From assembly GCF_002156875.1 (NCBI RefSeq), contig NZ_NCSY01000014.1, positions 124,001 to 188,000 on the forward strand: DNA of 64,000 nucleotides. The letters run 5' to 3'. The stretch comes from Bacillus sp. EAC (GTDB taxonomy: Bacteria; Bacillota; Bacilli; Bacillales; Bacillaceae_G). A program made the translations under genes and the position numbers. The notes under the pieces are model-generated. The model was not told the origin of the DNA and searched no databases. It worked only from the letters and a program-made list of their open reading frames with translations. Positions 7,676 to 16,260 of the stretch are shown here, piece by piece; the stretch's first letter is position 1; every line of letters begins with the position of its first letter.

Positions 7676-8858
7676 ATGCTGCTTTCTTTTCATAGATAGC
7701 AACTGATTTTTGTTTACGGTCATGTAACATGTAATAGAAAACAGTTGTTAATAAAACTACAATAGCTGAAATAACGTACATTGAATGGAAAGTCGTTTTT
7801 GCAGAAACGATTCCTAAAATATAAGAACCTAATCCCATGCCGATATCAAAAAACATAAAGAATGTTGCAGTTGCCATGCCTCTTTTTACTGGAGCAGCGT
7901 TATTAATAGCCAATGTTTGGAAGCTTGGGACAATTGATCCATAACCTAATCCAACTAATACAGCGGATAATAAGAAGATTGATGGGATCGTTGAGAAGCT
8001 TAATACCAAAAGGCCAATAGCAAAAAGTACGATTCCTGGATAAACAATTGTATTTGCGCCTCTACGATCGAAGAGTTTTCCTGTAAATGGTCTGGATGCT
8101 AAAATAGCGATAGCATAAATGATAAAGAAAAAACTAGCGACTTCCACAAAGCCTAATTCTTTTGCGTATAAAGTAATAAATGAAATGACACCACTGTAAC
8201 CGAAAGCAATCATTGATGCTGTAATTGAAACAGGCAATGCCGAACGTTCAATTAATTGAGACGCTTTTATACGAGTTTTTTCTGTAATTACCTGTTTAGG
8301 AATTGCAATATTCATAGCAAAAATAAATGCGATAACTGCAAAAATTCCACAAACTAAAAACAAACTTGTAAAGCTAAATTTATTCATCATTGTAATTCCA
8401 AGATAAGGACCAAAAACCATCGCAAGGATCATTGATGAACCATAGTAACTCATGCCTTCGCCTCGGCGTTTAGCTGGCACGATTTCTGCAACAATCGTGC
8501 CGGTAGCTGTTGTTCCTAAACCAAAGACAATTCCTTGTGCAAATCGTAAAATAAGTAAAAGTGCAAAATTTTGTACAAATGGATATAAGAAAGTCGTTAC
8601 TGTAAAGAAAATTAATGAAAATATTAATATTTTTCTTCGCCCAATTGTATCTAACCAAATACCCGCAAACGGTCTAATTAGTACAGATGCGATAAGAAAA
8701 GCAGTAATCACTAAGCCTACACTACTTTCCTTTTGACCTAAATTATCGATGACAAAGATTGGAAGTGTAGCCATTAAAGTATAAAATACTAAAAATACAA
8801 AAAAACCACTCAAGCTAACACTGATAAAATCCTTTGTCCATAAACGTTCATTTTCCAA
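7674..8858 (-). CDS. MFS transporter
   Basis: This 394-residue protein has twelve predicted hydrophobic segments. It contains the MFS loop motifs RPFAGIWLDTIGRRKIL after segment 2 and SRPFTGKLFDRRGANTI in the second half, the two-fold repeat typical of 12-TM drug/H+ antiporter-like carriers. The substrate cannot be read from sequence. Start is TTG after AGGAGG. The gene lies 3 bp after the MarR-family gene, so export of a compound sensed by that regulator is the simplest reading. Confidence 0.85.
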   Translation of the reverse strand: MENERLWTKDFISVSLSGFFVFLVFYTLMATLPIFVIDNLGQKESSVGLVITAFLIASVLIRPFAGIWLDTIGRRKILIFSLIFFTVTTFLYPFVQNFALLLILRFAQGIVFGLGTTATGTIVAEIVPAKRRGEGMSYYGSSMILAMVFGPYLGITMMNKFSFTSLFLVCGIFAVIAFIFAMNIAIPKQVITEKTRIKASQLIERSALPVSITASMIAFGYSGVISFITLYAKELGFVEVASFFFIIYAIAILASRPFTGKLFDRRGANTIVYPGIVLFAIGLLVLSFSTIPSIFLLSAVLVGLGYGSIVPSFQTLAINNAAPVKRGMATATFFMFFDIGMGLGSYILGIVSAKTTFHSMYVISAIVVLLTTVFYYMLHDRKQKSVAIYEKKAA

Positions 8859-8861
8859 ATT

Positions 8862-9305
8862 TTATTCCTCCTGTTGTACTACCTCGGAAGCTTTCATATT
8901 GTTCATCATTTTAAGAAAAACTTGCTGAGCAATATCAAGTTCTTCTTCAGATATATTTTTTATGACTTCATTCTCAAATTTCATAATTCTTTGCTGCCAT
9001 TCTTCTTTTTGACATAATGCCTTTTCAGTAAGATGAATTACTTTTTCTCTCTTGTCAGAACCTTCTTTACGAATGATCAGTTCCAGACTTTCCATTCTAC
9101 ATAATGTTTTTGTTAATGTGGGCGGCTCAATGTTTAAATTCATGCAAATCGTTCGTTGGGTACACGGACCATGTTCACTGATATAACGAATAACGGACCA
9201 TTGTGCTAAATATAATCCGGTCGGCACAAGGTTCTCATTAAATGATTTCGAAAACTGTCGTGTAACTTGATTTAATGAAAAAAAGAAAGGCTGTCTATTA
9301 CGCAT
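8862..9305 (-). CDS. MarR family transcriptional regulator
   Basis: This is a winged-helix protein of about 147 residues. The helix-turn-helix is TQRTICMNLNIEPPTLTKTL, followed by the wing with the conserved D-K-R (EGSDKREKVIHL). I place the start at the ATG at 9305 because TAGGAG stands eight bases before it; a TTG six codons earlier lies inside that ribosome binding site. It is the first gene of a two-gene unit with the MFS transporter. A dyad directly upstream suggests autorepression, with relief by a ligand of the transporter. Confidence 0.88.
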   Translation of the reverse strand: MRNRQPFFFSLNQVTRQFSKSFNENLVPTGLYLAQWSVIRYISEHGPCTQRTICMNLNIEPPTLTKTLCRMESLELIIRKEGSDKREKVIHLTEKALCQKEEWQQRIMKFENEVIKNISEEELDIAQQVFLKMMNNMKASEVVQQEE

Positions 9306-9325
9306 ATTTAATCTCCTAAACAAAA

Positions 9326-9364
9326 TAGTTAGTTAGCTAATTAAATTAGTTGACTAGCTAATTA
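9326..9364. promoter_or_regulatory. Candidate MarR operator
   Basis: AGTTAGCTAATT at 9331-9342 and AATTAGTTGACT at 9344-9355 form an imperfect dyad with two mismatches. The flanks repeat TAGCTAATTA. It lies 20-60 bp upstream of the MarR start codon, where autoregulatory MarR operators usually lie. Confidence 0.6.
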
Positions 9365-9488
9365 TATTTGATTTTAATAGAAATGTCTATGGAAAGAATT
9401 ATAGTGAAAAAGTATAAATACGTATAAAAATAGACTTTGTGTAGATATTAAATTAAGTAAAAATCAATTAGACAGGGCGGAACGATTG

Positions 9489-10367
9489 ATGGCAGAGCTG
9501 AAAGAAGAAACTCATAAAAAAACACATAAATTAAAAGTCTTTCAAAGAGCAATTGCGATGCTTATTGGCGCAGTAGCTGTAGCTACTGGATTAGAAATAT
9601 TTCTAGTGCCGAATGATGTAATCGATGGTGGAATTACAGGTATATCCATCATGGTTTCACATTTGACCGGTTTACCATTAGGAGTATTTATCTTTGTACT
9701 CAACTTGCCATTCTTTTATTTAGGTTATAAACAAATCGGAAAAACCTTCGCTATATCTACTATATTTGGAATTATTGTACTATCATACTTTACAAGCATG
9801 TTTCATCATATCCCGGCCTTTACGGAGGATATACTTCTTGCAACCATTTTTGGTGGAATGATTGTAGGTGTCGGAGTAGGATTGGCCATTCGATTTGGTG
9901 GCGCATTAGACGGGATTGAAATACTAGCGATTATCATAAATAGTAAAATTCCATTCTCAGTAGGCGAAATCATAATGGTTTTTAACTTATTTATTTTAGG
10001 AGCAGCAGGATTCATTTTTTCATGGGATCGTGCAATGTATTCAATTATTGCTTACTTAATCGCATTTAAAACAATTGATATAGTTGTTGAAGGAATGGAA
10101 CAATCAAAATCAGCATGGATTATTAGTGACAAAAGTGAAGACATCGGTGAGGCCATTCTTTTTAGAATGGGAAGAGGCGTTACATACATAAGTGGAAGAG
10201 GCGCGTATACAGGCGAAAATACAAAAGTAATCTTTTGCGTTATTACACGACTTGAAGAAGCAGAACTCAAATCAATCGTTGATGACTATGATCCGAATGC
10301 TTTTTTAGCAATTGCTGATATTGCTGAGGTTCGTGGAGGACGATTTAAAAAGAAGAATGTTCATTAA
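9489..10367 (+). CDS. YitT family membrane protein
   Basis: This 292-residue protein has an N-terminal block of five or six hydrophobic segments (DUF161, with LEIFLVPNDVIDGGITGISI) and a C-terminal soluble DUF2179 domain beginning near SKSAWIISDKSEDIG and ending FLAIADIAEVRGGRFKKK. YitT proteins are common in Firmicutes in multiple copies; transport is suspected but no substrate is established. The ATG at 9489 is preferred over the overlapping TTG at 9486. It is a single gene with its own terminator. Confidence 0.9.
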   Translation: MAELKEETHKKTHKLKVFQRAIAMLIGAVAVATGLEIFLVPNDVIDGGITGISIMVSHLTGLPLGVFIFVLNLPFFYLGYKQIGKTFAISTIFGIIVLSYFTSMFHHIPAFTEDILLATIFGGMIVGVGVGLAIRFGGALDGIEILAIIINSKIPFSVGEIIMVFNLFILGAAGFIFSWDRAMYSIIAYLIAFKTIDIVVEGMEQSKSAWIISDKSEDIGEAILFRMGRGVTYISGRGAYTGENTKVIFCVITRLEEAELKSIVDDYDPNAFLAIADIAEVRGGRFKKKNVH

Positions 10368-10378
10368 TGGAGAAGAAA

Positions 10379-10407
10379 AAGGAACTTCCTTAGAAGGTCC
10401 TTTTTTT
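10379..10407 (+). terminator. Terminator of the yitT-like gene
   Basis: AAGGAACTTC pairs imperfectly with GAAGGTCCTT around a CTTA loop, followed by seven T residues at 10401-10407. Confidence 0.8.
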
Positions 10408-10456
10408 GTTTACCTTTTCGTTAGCTTTAAAAGTTCGTCTTCACGACAATCCTGTG

Positions 10457-10792
10457 TTATTGTTTCCAAATAATTAGCAAAATGCGGTTAATTACGAATA
10501 TCATTCCTATTAGAATGGCTAAGATGGTTTTATCAGCAATATAAAGAGCGGATGAGGCAACTGCGAAGATTATTAATTCAAGAATAAACCTGTATGGTTC
10601 TGGCAGTTTGAACGATGCTTTAGGAGAAATGAAAGTCCCCCATAAAAGCGCTAAAAGTAGCGGCGATCCAATACCAAATAAAAATTTTGTATACACATTG
10701 CTTCCAACATGAAAGCCCCAATAGCCTAGTGATATAAGAGCACATAGTTCTAGAAGAAATCTGATAGCTAAATTTACAGATTTAATGATCAC
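10457..10792 (-). CDS. YrdB family protein (DUF2568)
   Basis: This 111-residue protein has three or four hydrophobic segments and the DUF2568 signature: RFLLELCALISLGYWGF near the N-terminus, LLWGTFISPKASFKLP in the middle and RFILELIIFAVA after it. The family function is unknown. Start is GTG with AAGGGG-like purines about 11 bp upstream. It is monocistronic and convergent with the YitT gene. Confidence 0.85.
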   Translation of the reverse strand: MIIKSVNLAIRFLLELCALISLGYWGFHVGSNVYTKFLFGIGSPLLLALLWGTFISPKASFKLPEPYRFILELIIFAVASSALYIADKTILAILIGMIFVINRILLIIWKQ

Positions 10793-11000
10793 TTAAAGAA
10801 CAACCCCTTTTAAAAACTCTCCTATTTGAAATATCCTAGCTCCTCGTCAACAACGATGCTTCATTTATTATAAATTAAGAATACAAATTTTTAGAACATA
10901 AAAATTATAGCTACATTATACTTTCAAGTATTAGTTAATTTATTAATATTCCATTTGATACCAGCAAATCCATATCTTTTTCAATTAATCTGCCTGTGAT

Positions 11001-11064
11001 CATAAAAAGGACTGCCAAAACAACCCTATATGATCTTCAACTAATGAATGGGCCAGTTGAATAA
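11001..11064 (-). repeat. Palindrome-terminator repeat, degenerate copy in reverse orientation
   Basis: Read on the minus strand this gives TTTATTCAACTGG, then CATTAGTTGAAGATC, then a G/C-rich block and CAGTCCTTTTT. That matches the layout of the intact copy at 24632-24723. It lies just past the end of the minus-strand kinase-like gene, so its hairpin and T-run may terminate that gene. The rest of 10793-11000 shows nothing. Confidence 0.6.
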
Positions 11065-11070
11065 AGAATA

Positions 11071-11688
11071 TTATTTCAACCCTAAAATACTCTCAATATA
11101 GTTAAAGTTTTCTTCTATATTTTTACTCCCATCGACCTGTAAAAATTGTAATTTTAAATAATTTACTTCTTGATTAACAAACTTAGCAAATAGAGCATCT
11201 CTCTTCATCCAATTATCAAATGAAACAGCTGGATCTTCTGTGCTTTCTAATACACCTTGCAACCAATCCCTTTTTTTATAGTATTTCTTTTGAAAATCAT
11301 CTGTAGGAATTATCCAAATTGCTTTTTGATTTTTATTTAAATAAGGATAGACTAACGATGGTAATAATTGATTACCTTCTACAACTATTGATGATGTATT
11401 ACTATTTGAAATATCATTTATTACAAACTGAAAGTCTTCTATAAAAGATTGTTTGTATACGTTTAATTGTTCTTCAATATCCCTTAAATAAAAAGCTTCA
11501 TTCGCGTTCATTGTTGATACCTTATACATTGCGGGATTCGTAATAGGTGATATATTTTTCAAATGCTCATTAAAATGTTCATCACAAGAATAAAGGGCCA
11601 TTTCATACTTATCAGCCAACATAGTTGCTAACGTACTTTTACCAGCACAAGCAGAACCACCAATCCAATAAATCACTTTATTTTCCAA
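11071..11688 (-). CDS. P-loop NTPase, kinase-like
   Basis: This 205-residue protein has a Walker A motif, GGSACAGKST, at residues 10-19. It continues LATMLADKYEMALYSCDEHF, where the Asp-Glu pair resembles the substrate-binding region of small nucleotide or shikimate kinases, and has IVVEGNQLLPSLV as a probable Walker B strand. The lid contains KKYYKKRDW. It is probably a small-molecule or nucleoside kinase; the substrate is not identifiable. Start is TTG after GAGGTGG. No operon partner is evident. Confidence 0.7.
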   Translation of the reverse strand: MENKVIYWIGGSACAGKSTLATMLADKYEMALYSCDEHFNEHLKNISPITNPAMYKVSTMNANEAFYLRDIEEQLNVYKQSFIEDFQFVINDISNSNTSSIVVEGNQLLPSLVYPYLNKNQKAIWIIPTDDFQKKYYKKRDWLQGVLESTEDPAVSFDNWMKRDALFAKFVNQEVNYLKLQFLQVDGSKNIEENFNYIESILGLK

Positions 11689-12034
11689 TTTTATTCCACC
11701 TCAAAACTTGATAAACTTCTTTATTTTTACTTACTTCTTTTATTGATTAGAAATTCCTTCTTTAATTACTATTTGATTAAAAACTAGCTAGTTTTTCGTG
11801 CAAATAGTATGCAAATCTAGTTTTTTACAGTACTCTAATTCATCAACTACTAGTTCGCTCACAATTAGATTTAGGTCCCTTTTCCAGATACTATCGCAAC
11901 TTTAAGCTCAACTATTCAATTGTGAAAGTACCATCTTATTTTGCTAGTTTAGTTTGTAATAAAAAGTAATGTGGACATATAATTAAATAGAACAATTTTG
12001 ATATTTGAAAATGGGTAAGGAAGAGGTGCTACTA
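11689..12034. other. Intergenic region, nothing recognised
   Basis: This divergent promoter region lies between the kinase-like gene and the LysR gene. It is AT-rich, and I see no open frame, dyad or repeat of note apart from the LysR ribosome binding site GGAAGAGG at its right edge. Confidence 0.5.
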
Positions 12035-12910
12035 TTGGCTACTTTCCAGTATGAAGTTTTTTTAGAGGTTGTCGAAAGTGGAAGTTTTACGAAAGCTGGT
12101 GAAAAGTTAGGTCTAACTCAATCAGGAGTCAGTCATAATATATTAACGCTTGAAGGTGAATTAGGTGTTGTATTACTTCATCGAAATCGAAATGGAATCT
12201 CTTTAACAGATGCCGGTGAGCGTGTCATTCCTCATATTCGTCAAATTATCCATCATGCAAGATTGCTTGAACAAGAAGCAGCGCTTATAAAAGGAATTGA
12301 AGTAGGGAGAATTAAAATTGGTAGCTTCCCAAGTTTTTCAGCTAAATTCCTTCCAGGTTTGATGAATGAATTTAAAAGAGTGTATCCTGGAATTAAGATT
12401 GAACTTTATGAAGGCGATTATGACATCATTAAAAGCTGGATTGCTTCAGGAACAATTGATATTGGGTTTATTGCTCTTCCGGCAGATGAATTTGAAACGA
12501 TTCAATTATTAAAAGATAAATTAGTAGTTTTAGTGAATGCAACTCACACTTTAAGTAATTCGATTTATGCTAAAGATGAGGCGATAAATAATGAAGCTTT
12601 TATTATGCCGAAATCAGGTTGTGAGGTATTAATAAAAGATTTTCTTAAACAAAATAAGATTAAACCTGATGTTGCGTTTGAAGTGCATGATAATAATACA
12701 ATCATTTCAATGGTTCAAGAAGATTTAGGGATTTCGATTTTACCTGAATTAGTTGTACCTGAGAACATTCCAAATGCAAAAGTGATACCACTTGAAAAGG
12801 AAGTATATCGTGAAATTGGTTTGGCAGTTAAATCAATTAAACAGGCTTCTCCGTCTTTAAAAAAATTTATGGAAATTGTGAAAGCAAGATTTCGAATAGA
12901 AAAAACTTGA
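12035..12910 (+). CDS. LysR family transcriptional regulator
   Basis: This protein of about 291 residues has an N-terminal winged HTH (FTKAGEKLGLTQSGVSHNILTLE as the recognition region) followed by the type 2 periplasmic-binding-protein-like effector domain starting GRIKIGSFPSFS. I chose the TTG at 12035 because GGAAGAGG stands nine bases upstream and the protein then begins ATFQYEVF, as LysR proteins usually do. A TTG at 12005 and an ATG at 12011 lie in the same frame without a good site. The convergent PhzF gene shares the terminator region; regulation of it is possible but not shown. Confidence 0.88.
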   Translation: MATFQYEVFLEVVESGSFTKAGEKLGLTQSGVSHNILTLEGELGVVLLHRNRNGISLTDAGERVIPHIRQIIHHARLLEQEAALIKGIEVGRIKIGSFPSFSAKFLPGLMNEFKRVYPGIKIELYEGDYDIIKSWIASGTIDIGFIALPADEFETIQLLKDKLVVLVNATHTLSNSIYAKDEAINNEAFIMPKSGCEVLIKDFLKQNKIKPDVAFEVHDNNTIISMVQEDLGISILPELVVPENIPNAKVIPLEKEVYREIGLAVKSIKQASPSLKKFMEIVKARFRIEKT

Positions 12911-12937
12911 ACTGGTTAACCAATTCAAGCTTTTTTT
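12906..12937 (+). terminator. Terminator of the LysR gene
   Basis: CTTGAA-TTGGTT type pairing: CTTGAACTGG at 12906-12915 pairs with CCAATTCAAG at 12920-12929, with seven T residues at 12931-12937. The stem overlaps the stop codon. Confidence 0.85.
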
Positions 12938-12938
12938 G

Positions 12939-13835
12939 TTAGATTGAAAGGATTCCTCGAATTGTAATTGTTGCCTCACCAGCTACTTTAATAACTGCTT
13001 TATCACCAACAGGAACGACAGTTACATATAATGTTCCTGGTCTTCCGATTGCATCACCTTGTGCTATTTTAAGGTTAGTCGTGTCCTTCTTAGATAGTAT
13101 TCCTTCTAAGTAGAGAAATCCTGCTAAGGCACCATTTGCAGCACCAGTGACAGGGTCTTCATCGATACCGATTCCTGGAGCGAAATCTCTTGTATAGAGA
13201 TCATAATCATTTTCCGTATTAAATGTATAAAGATGAGTCGTTGCAAGTTGATGTTCTTTATTCTGTTTACCTAAAGCTTTGAAGTCAGGAGATGCTTCAT
13301 TAATTGCCGAGACAGTTTTAATTGGAACTAGTAAATGCCAATTACCTGTACTTGCAAGTTTAATCGGATAGGTAGAATCGATACTTTCTTTGTTTACTCC
13401 AATCAACTCACTTAGAACTTGAAGGTCGATTTCAAAATCCTTTGTACTTGGAGCAACTTGCGTCATTTCAACTTTAGTTACTTTTCCATTTTCCTTATGC
13501 CAAATGATAGGAATATTTCCGACATTTGTTTCTAATACAATACCGTCTTTTTGTTCAGCCAGACCGAACTCATTTGCTAATACCCATGTTAAGCCAACAG
13601 TCGCATGCCCGCAAAAATTGATTTCTTCAGTAGGTGTAAAATATCTTACTTTATAATCAACTGCACTATTCGTTGAAGGAAATAAAAAGACAGATTCAGG
13701 TAGATTTAGTTCCTTCGCAATACTTTGCATCTCAGCTTCAGTTAATTTTTCCGCATCTAAAACGACACCTGCTGTATTCCCACCAAATTTTTCAGATGTA
13801 AATGCATCCACATGATAAACTCTAATTTCTCTCAT
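12939..13835 (-). CDS. PhzF family isomerase/epimerase-like protein
   Basis: This 298-residue protein has the PhzF / diaminopimelate-epimerase-like double fold. The N-terminal VYHVDAFTSEKFGGNTAGVVL, the catalytic Glu 47 in LPESVFLFP, and the conserved EINFCGHATVG and IDEDPVTGAANGALA segments are all present. PhzF proteins catalyse isomerisations on metabolites such as the phenazine precursor; no phenazine genes are nearby, so this is a stand-alone member of unknown substrate. AAAGGGG precedes the ATG. Confidence 0.9.
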   Translation of the reverse strand: MREIRVYHVDAFTSEKFGGNTAGVVLDAEKLTEAEMQSIAKELNLPESVFLFPSTNSAVDYKVRYFTPTEEINFCGHATVGLTWVLANEFGLAEQKDGIVLETNVGNIPIIWHKENGKVTKVEMTQVAPSTKDFEIDLQVLSELIGVNKESIDSTYPIKLASTGNWHLLVPIKTVSAINEASPDFKALGKQNKEHQLATTHLYTFNTENDYDLYTRDFAPGIGIDEDPVTGAANGALAGFLYLEGILSKKDTTNLKIAQGDAIGRPGTLYVTVVPVGDKAVIKVAGEATITIRGILSI

Positions 13836-14163
13836 TTTGTTATCCCCTTTTAGTGTAATTGTTTTGTTAACTCTATCTTATGTCCGGCGTTAGCATTAGT
13901 AAAATGAATCTTTCTTATTTGAAGTATTAGTAAAACTAATTTAAAACAAGAATATAAGGGAGTATCTTATGAATAGAAACAGACTAAGGATAGAAAGTAT
14001 CTAATTGTGCAACATCAAAATGTAATGTATCATTTAATTGATAACTGAAAATTTAGAAATCTAAACTTCTAAGCGTTAAAATAAGTTGAAGTATAAGGAT
14101 TTTTCATTCAATATTAAACTAGCTGAATATAGTTAAGAGATAAATGTCTAGGGGGCATATGTG
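13836..14163. other. Intergenic region between divergent genes
   Basis: This 328-bp AT-rich stretch lies between phzF-like and FAD dehydrogenase genes. Apart from AGGGGG at about 14151-14156, the ribosome binding site of the right-hand gene, I see no structure or open frame. Confidence 0.5.
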
Positions 14164-15822
14164 ATGGAGAAATTCGAGGTGATTGTAGTTGGGGCTGGAT
14201 TGGCAGGGCTTGTTGCAACTGCTGAAATTGCTGATGCAGGGAAAAAAGTGTTGTTAATCGATCAAGAACCAGAGGCTTCTTTAGGTGGACAGGCTTGGTG
14301 GTCTTTTGGAGGATTATTTTTAGTTGATTCACCTGAGCAGAGAAGATTAGGGATTAAAGATTCAAAGGAATTAGCTTGGCAAGATTGGCTAGGAACAGCG
14401 GGCTTTGATCGTGAAGATGATGAAGATTATTGGGGGAAAAAGTGGGCCGAGGCATATGTTGACTTTGCAGCAGGTGAGAAGAGACAGTGGCTTTATGATA
14501 TGGGTGTTCGATTTTTTCCAGTAGTTGGTTGGGCAGAACGAGGTGGCTATCTTGCTGATGGTCATGGTAATTCGGTTCCCAGGTTCCACGTAGTTTGGGG
14601 AACAGGACCTGGTGTGGTTGCTCCTTTTGAACGAAGAGTAAGAGAGCATATGAAAAATGGGCTTGTTGAATTTCGTCCGCGACATCGTGTTGATAAATTA
14701 CTAACAAATGAGGGGACAGTTGTTGGCGTTAGTGGTTCACTCCTAGAGCCAAGCAATGCAGAACGTGGAGAAGATAGTTCACGGGAAGTTGTTAGTGAGT
14801 TTACATATGAAGCGAATGCAGTATTAGTTTCGAGTGGTGGAATCGGTGCAAACTTTGATTTAATTCGTCAAAATTGGCCAACTCGACTTGGCACTCCACC
14901 GAAGAAGATGATTTCAGGTGTACCTGCACATGTTGATGGTCGAATGCTTGGGATTACCGAAGAAGCTGGAGGTAGAATCGTCAATCGTGATCGCATGTGG
15001 CATTATACGGAAGGGATTAAAAATTGGAATCCTGTTTGGAGTCATCACGGAATCCGAATCCTTCCAGGTCCATCATCAATTTGGTTTGATGCAACGGGGA
15101 AACGATTCTCTGCGCCAAATTTTCCTGGCTTCGATACGTTAGGAACTTTAGAAGCAATTCAGAAAACTGGCTATGATTATTCATGGTTTATTTTAACGAA
15201 AAAGATCATCCAAAAAGAGTTTGCACTTTCAGGATCTGAACAAAATCCTGATTTAACTGGTAAAAGTATTAAACAAGTAATGAAGAGAGCAACTGCTGGA
15301 ATTCCTGGACCAGTCAAAGCTTTTATGGATAAAGGAGAGGACTTTATCGTTGCAGAAAGTTTAGAAGAATTAGTTGCTGGGATGAATAAACTGACTGGTG
15401 AAAATCTTATCAAGTTGGATGAAATTGAACGCCAATTAAAAGCACGTGATCGAGAGATAGATAATAAGTTTACGAAGGATTTACAAGTTACAGCTTTAAG
15501 AGGTGCACGTAATTATATTGGTGATAAATTAATCCGTGTTGCACCACCTCATAAAATTTTAGATCCGAAAAATGGTCCATTAATTGCTGTTCGACTAAAT
15601 TTAGTGAGTCGTAAAACGCTTGGAGGCCTTCAAACTAATTTAGACGGAAATGTATTAAACGCTGCGGGAGAAGCAATTCCTGGTTTATATGCAGCTGGTG
15701 AAGTTTCTGGTTTCGGAGGCGGTGGCGTCCATGGCTATCGTTCAATGGAAGGAACATTTTTAGGTGGATGCTTGTTTTCAGGAAGACAAGCTGGTAGAGC
15801 CATTGGGAAAGTATTAAAATAA
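14164..15822 (+). CDS. FAD-binding dehydrogenase (fumarate reductase flavoprotein type)
   Basis: This 552-residue flavoprotein starts with the dinucleotide-binding motif VIVVGAGLAGLVATAEIADAG (GxGxxG at about residues 10-15). It continues DQEPEASLGGQAWWSFGG and ends with the FAD-contact segment PGLYAAGEVSGFGGGGVHGY. The size and internal motifs match putative FAD-binding dehydrogenases related to 3-ketosteroid dehydrogenase and fumarate reductase flavoprotein subunits. There is no signal peptide, heme or iron-sulphur partner nearby, so the electron acceptor is unknown. The ATG at 14164 has AGGGGG eight bases upstream. It is monocistronic. Confidence 0.85.
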   Translation: MEKFEVIVVGAGLAGLVATAEIADAGKKVLLIDQEPEASLGGQAWWSFGGLFLVDSPEQRRLGIKDSKELAWQDWLGTAGFDREDDEDYWGKKWAEAYVDFAAGEKRQWLYDMGVRFFPVVGWAERGGYLADGHGNSVPRFHVVWGTGPGVVAPFERRVREHMKNGLVEFRPRHRVDKLLTNEGTVVGVSGSLLEPSNAERGEDSSREVVSEFTYEANAVLVSSGGIGANFDLIRQNWPTRLGTPPKKMISGVPAHVDGRMLGITEEAGGRIVNRDRMWHYTEGIKNWNPVWSHHGIRILPGPSSIWFDATGKRFSAPNFPGFDTLGTLEAIQKTGYDYSWFILTKKIIQKEFALSGSEQNPDLTGKSIKQVMKRATAGIPGPVKAFMDKGEDFIVAESLEELVAGMNKLTGENLIKLDEIERQLKARDREIDNKFTKDLQVTALRGARNYIGDKLIRVAPPHKILDPKNGPLIAVRLNLVSRKTLGGLQTNLDGNVLNAAGEAIPGLYAAGEVSGFGGGGVHGYRSMEGTFLGGCLFSGRQAGRAIGKVLK

Positions 15823-15843
15823 GTCATAACATCTTTAAAATTT

Positions 15844-15886
15844 AAAAAGTGAAGTCGTTGGAAAATAGCGACTTCACTTTTTAATG
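15844..15886 (+). terminator. Strong terminator of the FAD dehydrogenase gene
   Basis: AAAAAGTGAAGTCG beginning at 15844 pairs with CGACTTCACTTTTT ending near 15882, with a loop of about 10 bases. The symmetric A/T flanks would allow it to work in both directions. Confidence 0.85.
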
Positions 15887-15891
15887 CGTCT

Positions 15892-15935
15892 AAAAGCCAT
15901 GTTCCGTATGTGTTATAGGGGATATGGCTTTTTTA
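15892..15935 (+). terminator. Second hairpin with T-run after the FAD dehydrogenase gene
   Basis: AAAAGCCAT at 15892-15900 pairs with ATGGCTTTT at about 15924-15932, with a long loop and T-rich tail. It may be a back-up terminator. The rest of 15936-16189 is AT-rich without a gene. Confidence 0.5.
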
Positions 15936-16189
15936 TTTGTTTATGTACTTAAGTAGGAAGAGTGATTTACAACAGATTAATAGTTACTAAGGAGAGGGTG
16001 GAGCTTTATTGTGTTATTTTTAATAGTTCTTAAGAGTATGTTTGTTACTTGGTTTAAATAAAGGCAGCATGTATTATTTTTAAAATATGAAATTAAATTA
16101 ATAAAAACCTCATTAAGTTGTATAAGCTATTTTGTATTTCTAAGTAATTTTATAAAAAAATTCAGAATAGAATGAAAAGTGATTGAAAA

Positions 16190-16237
16190 ACGACGTTAGT
16201 GTCGTTATAATTTTAAATAAAACGACACTAATGTCGT
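16190..16237. promoter_or_regulatory. Tandem TetR-type operators before the MFS-TetR operon
   Basis: Two 16-bp palindromic sites, ACGACGTTAGTGTCGT at 16190-16205 and ACGACACTAATGTCGT at 16222-16237, lie exactly 32 bp apart. Each has ACGAC/GTCGT arms, and the two are reverse complements of each other with one mismatch. They end 6 bp before the ribosome binding site AAAGGAGG, so a bound repressor would block transcription or be sited within the leader. The TetR protein encoded by the operon's second gene is the obvious ligand. Confidence 0.8.
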
Positions 16238-16260
16238 TTTTGAAAGGAGGAAAAAATCAT

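Noticed and set aside
12005-12034. Upstream start for the LysR gene at TTG 12005 or ATG 12011
   Set aside because: Neither has a ribosome site; GGAAGAGG fits TTG 12035, which also gives the usual LysR N-terminus.
14354-14707. Long minus-strand frame inside the FAD dehydrogenase gene
   Set aside because: It has no ribosome binding site and an unlikely His/Gln/Leu-rich composition; it is the shadow of a clear coding gene on the other strand.
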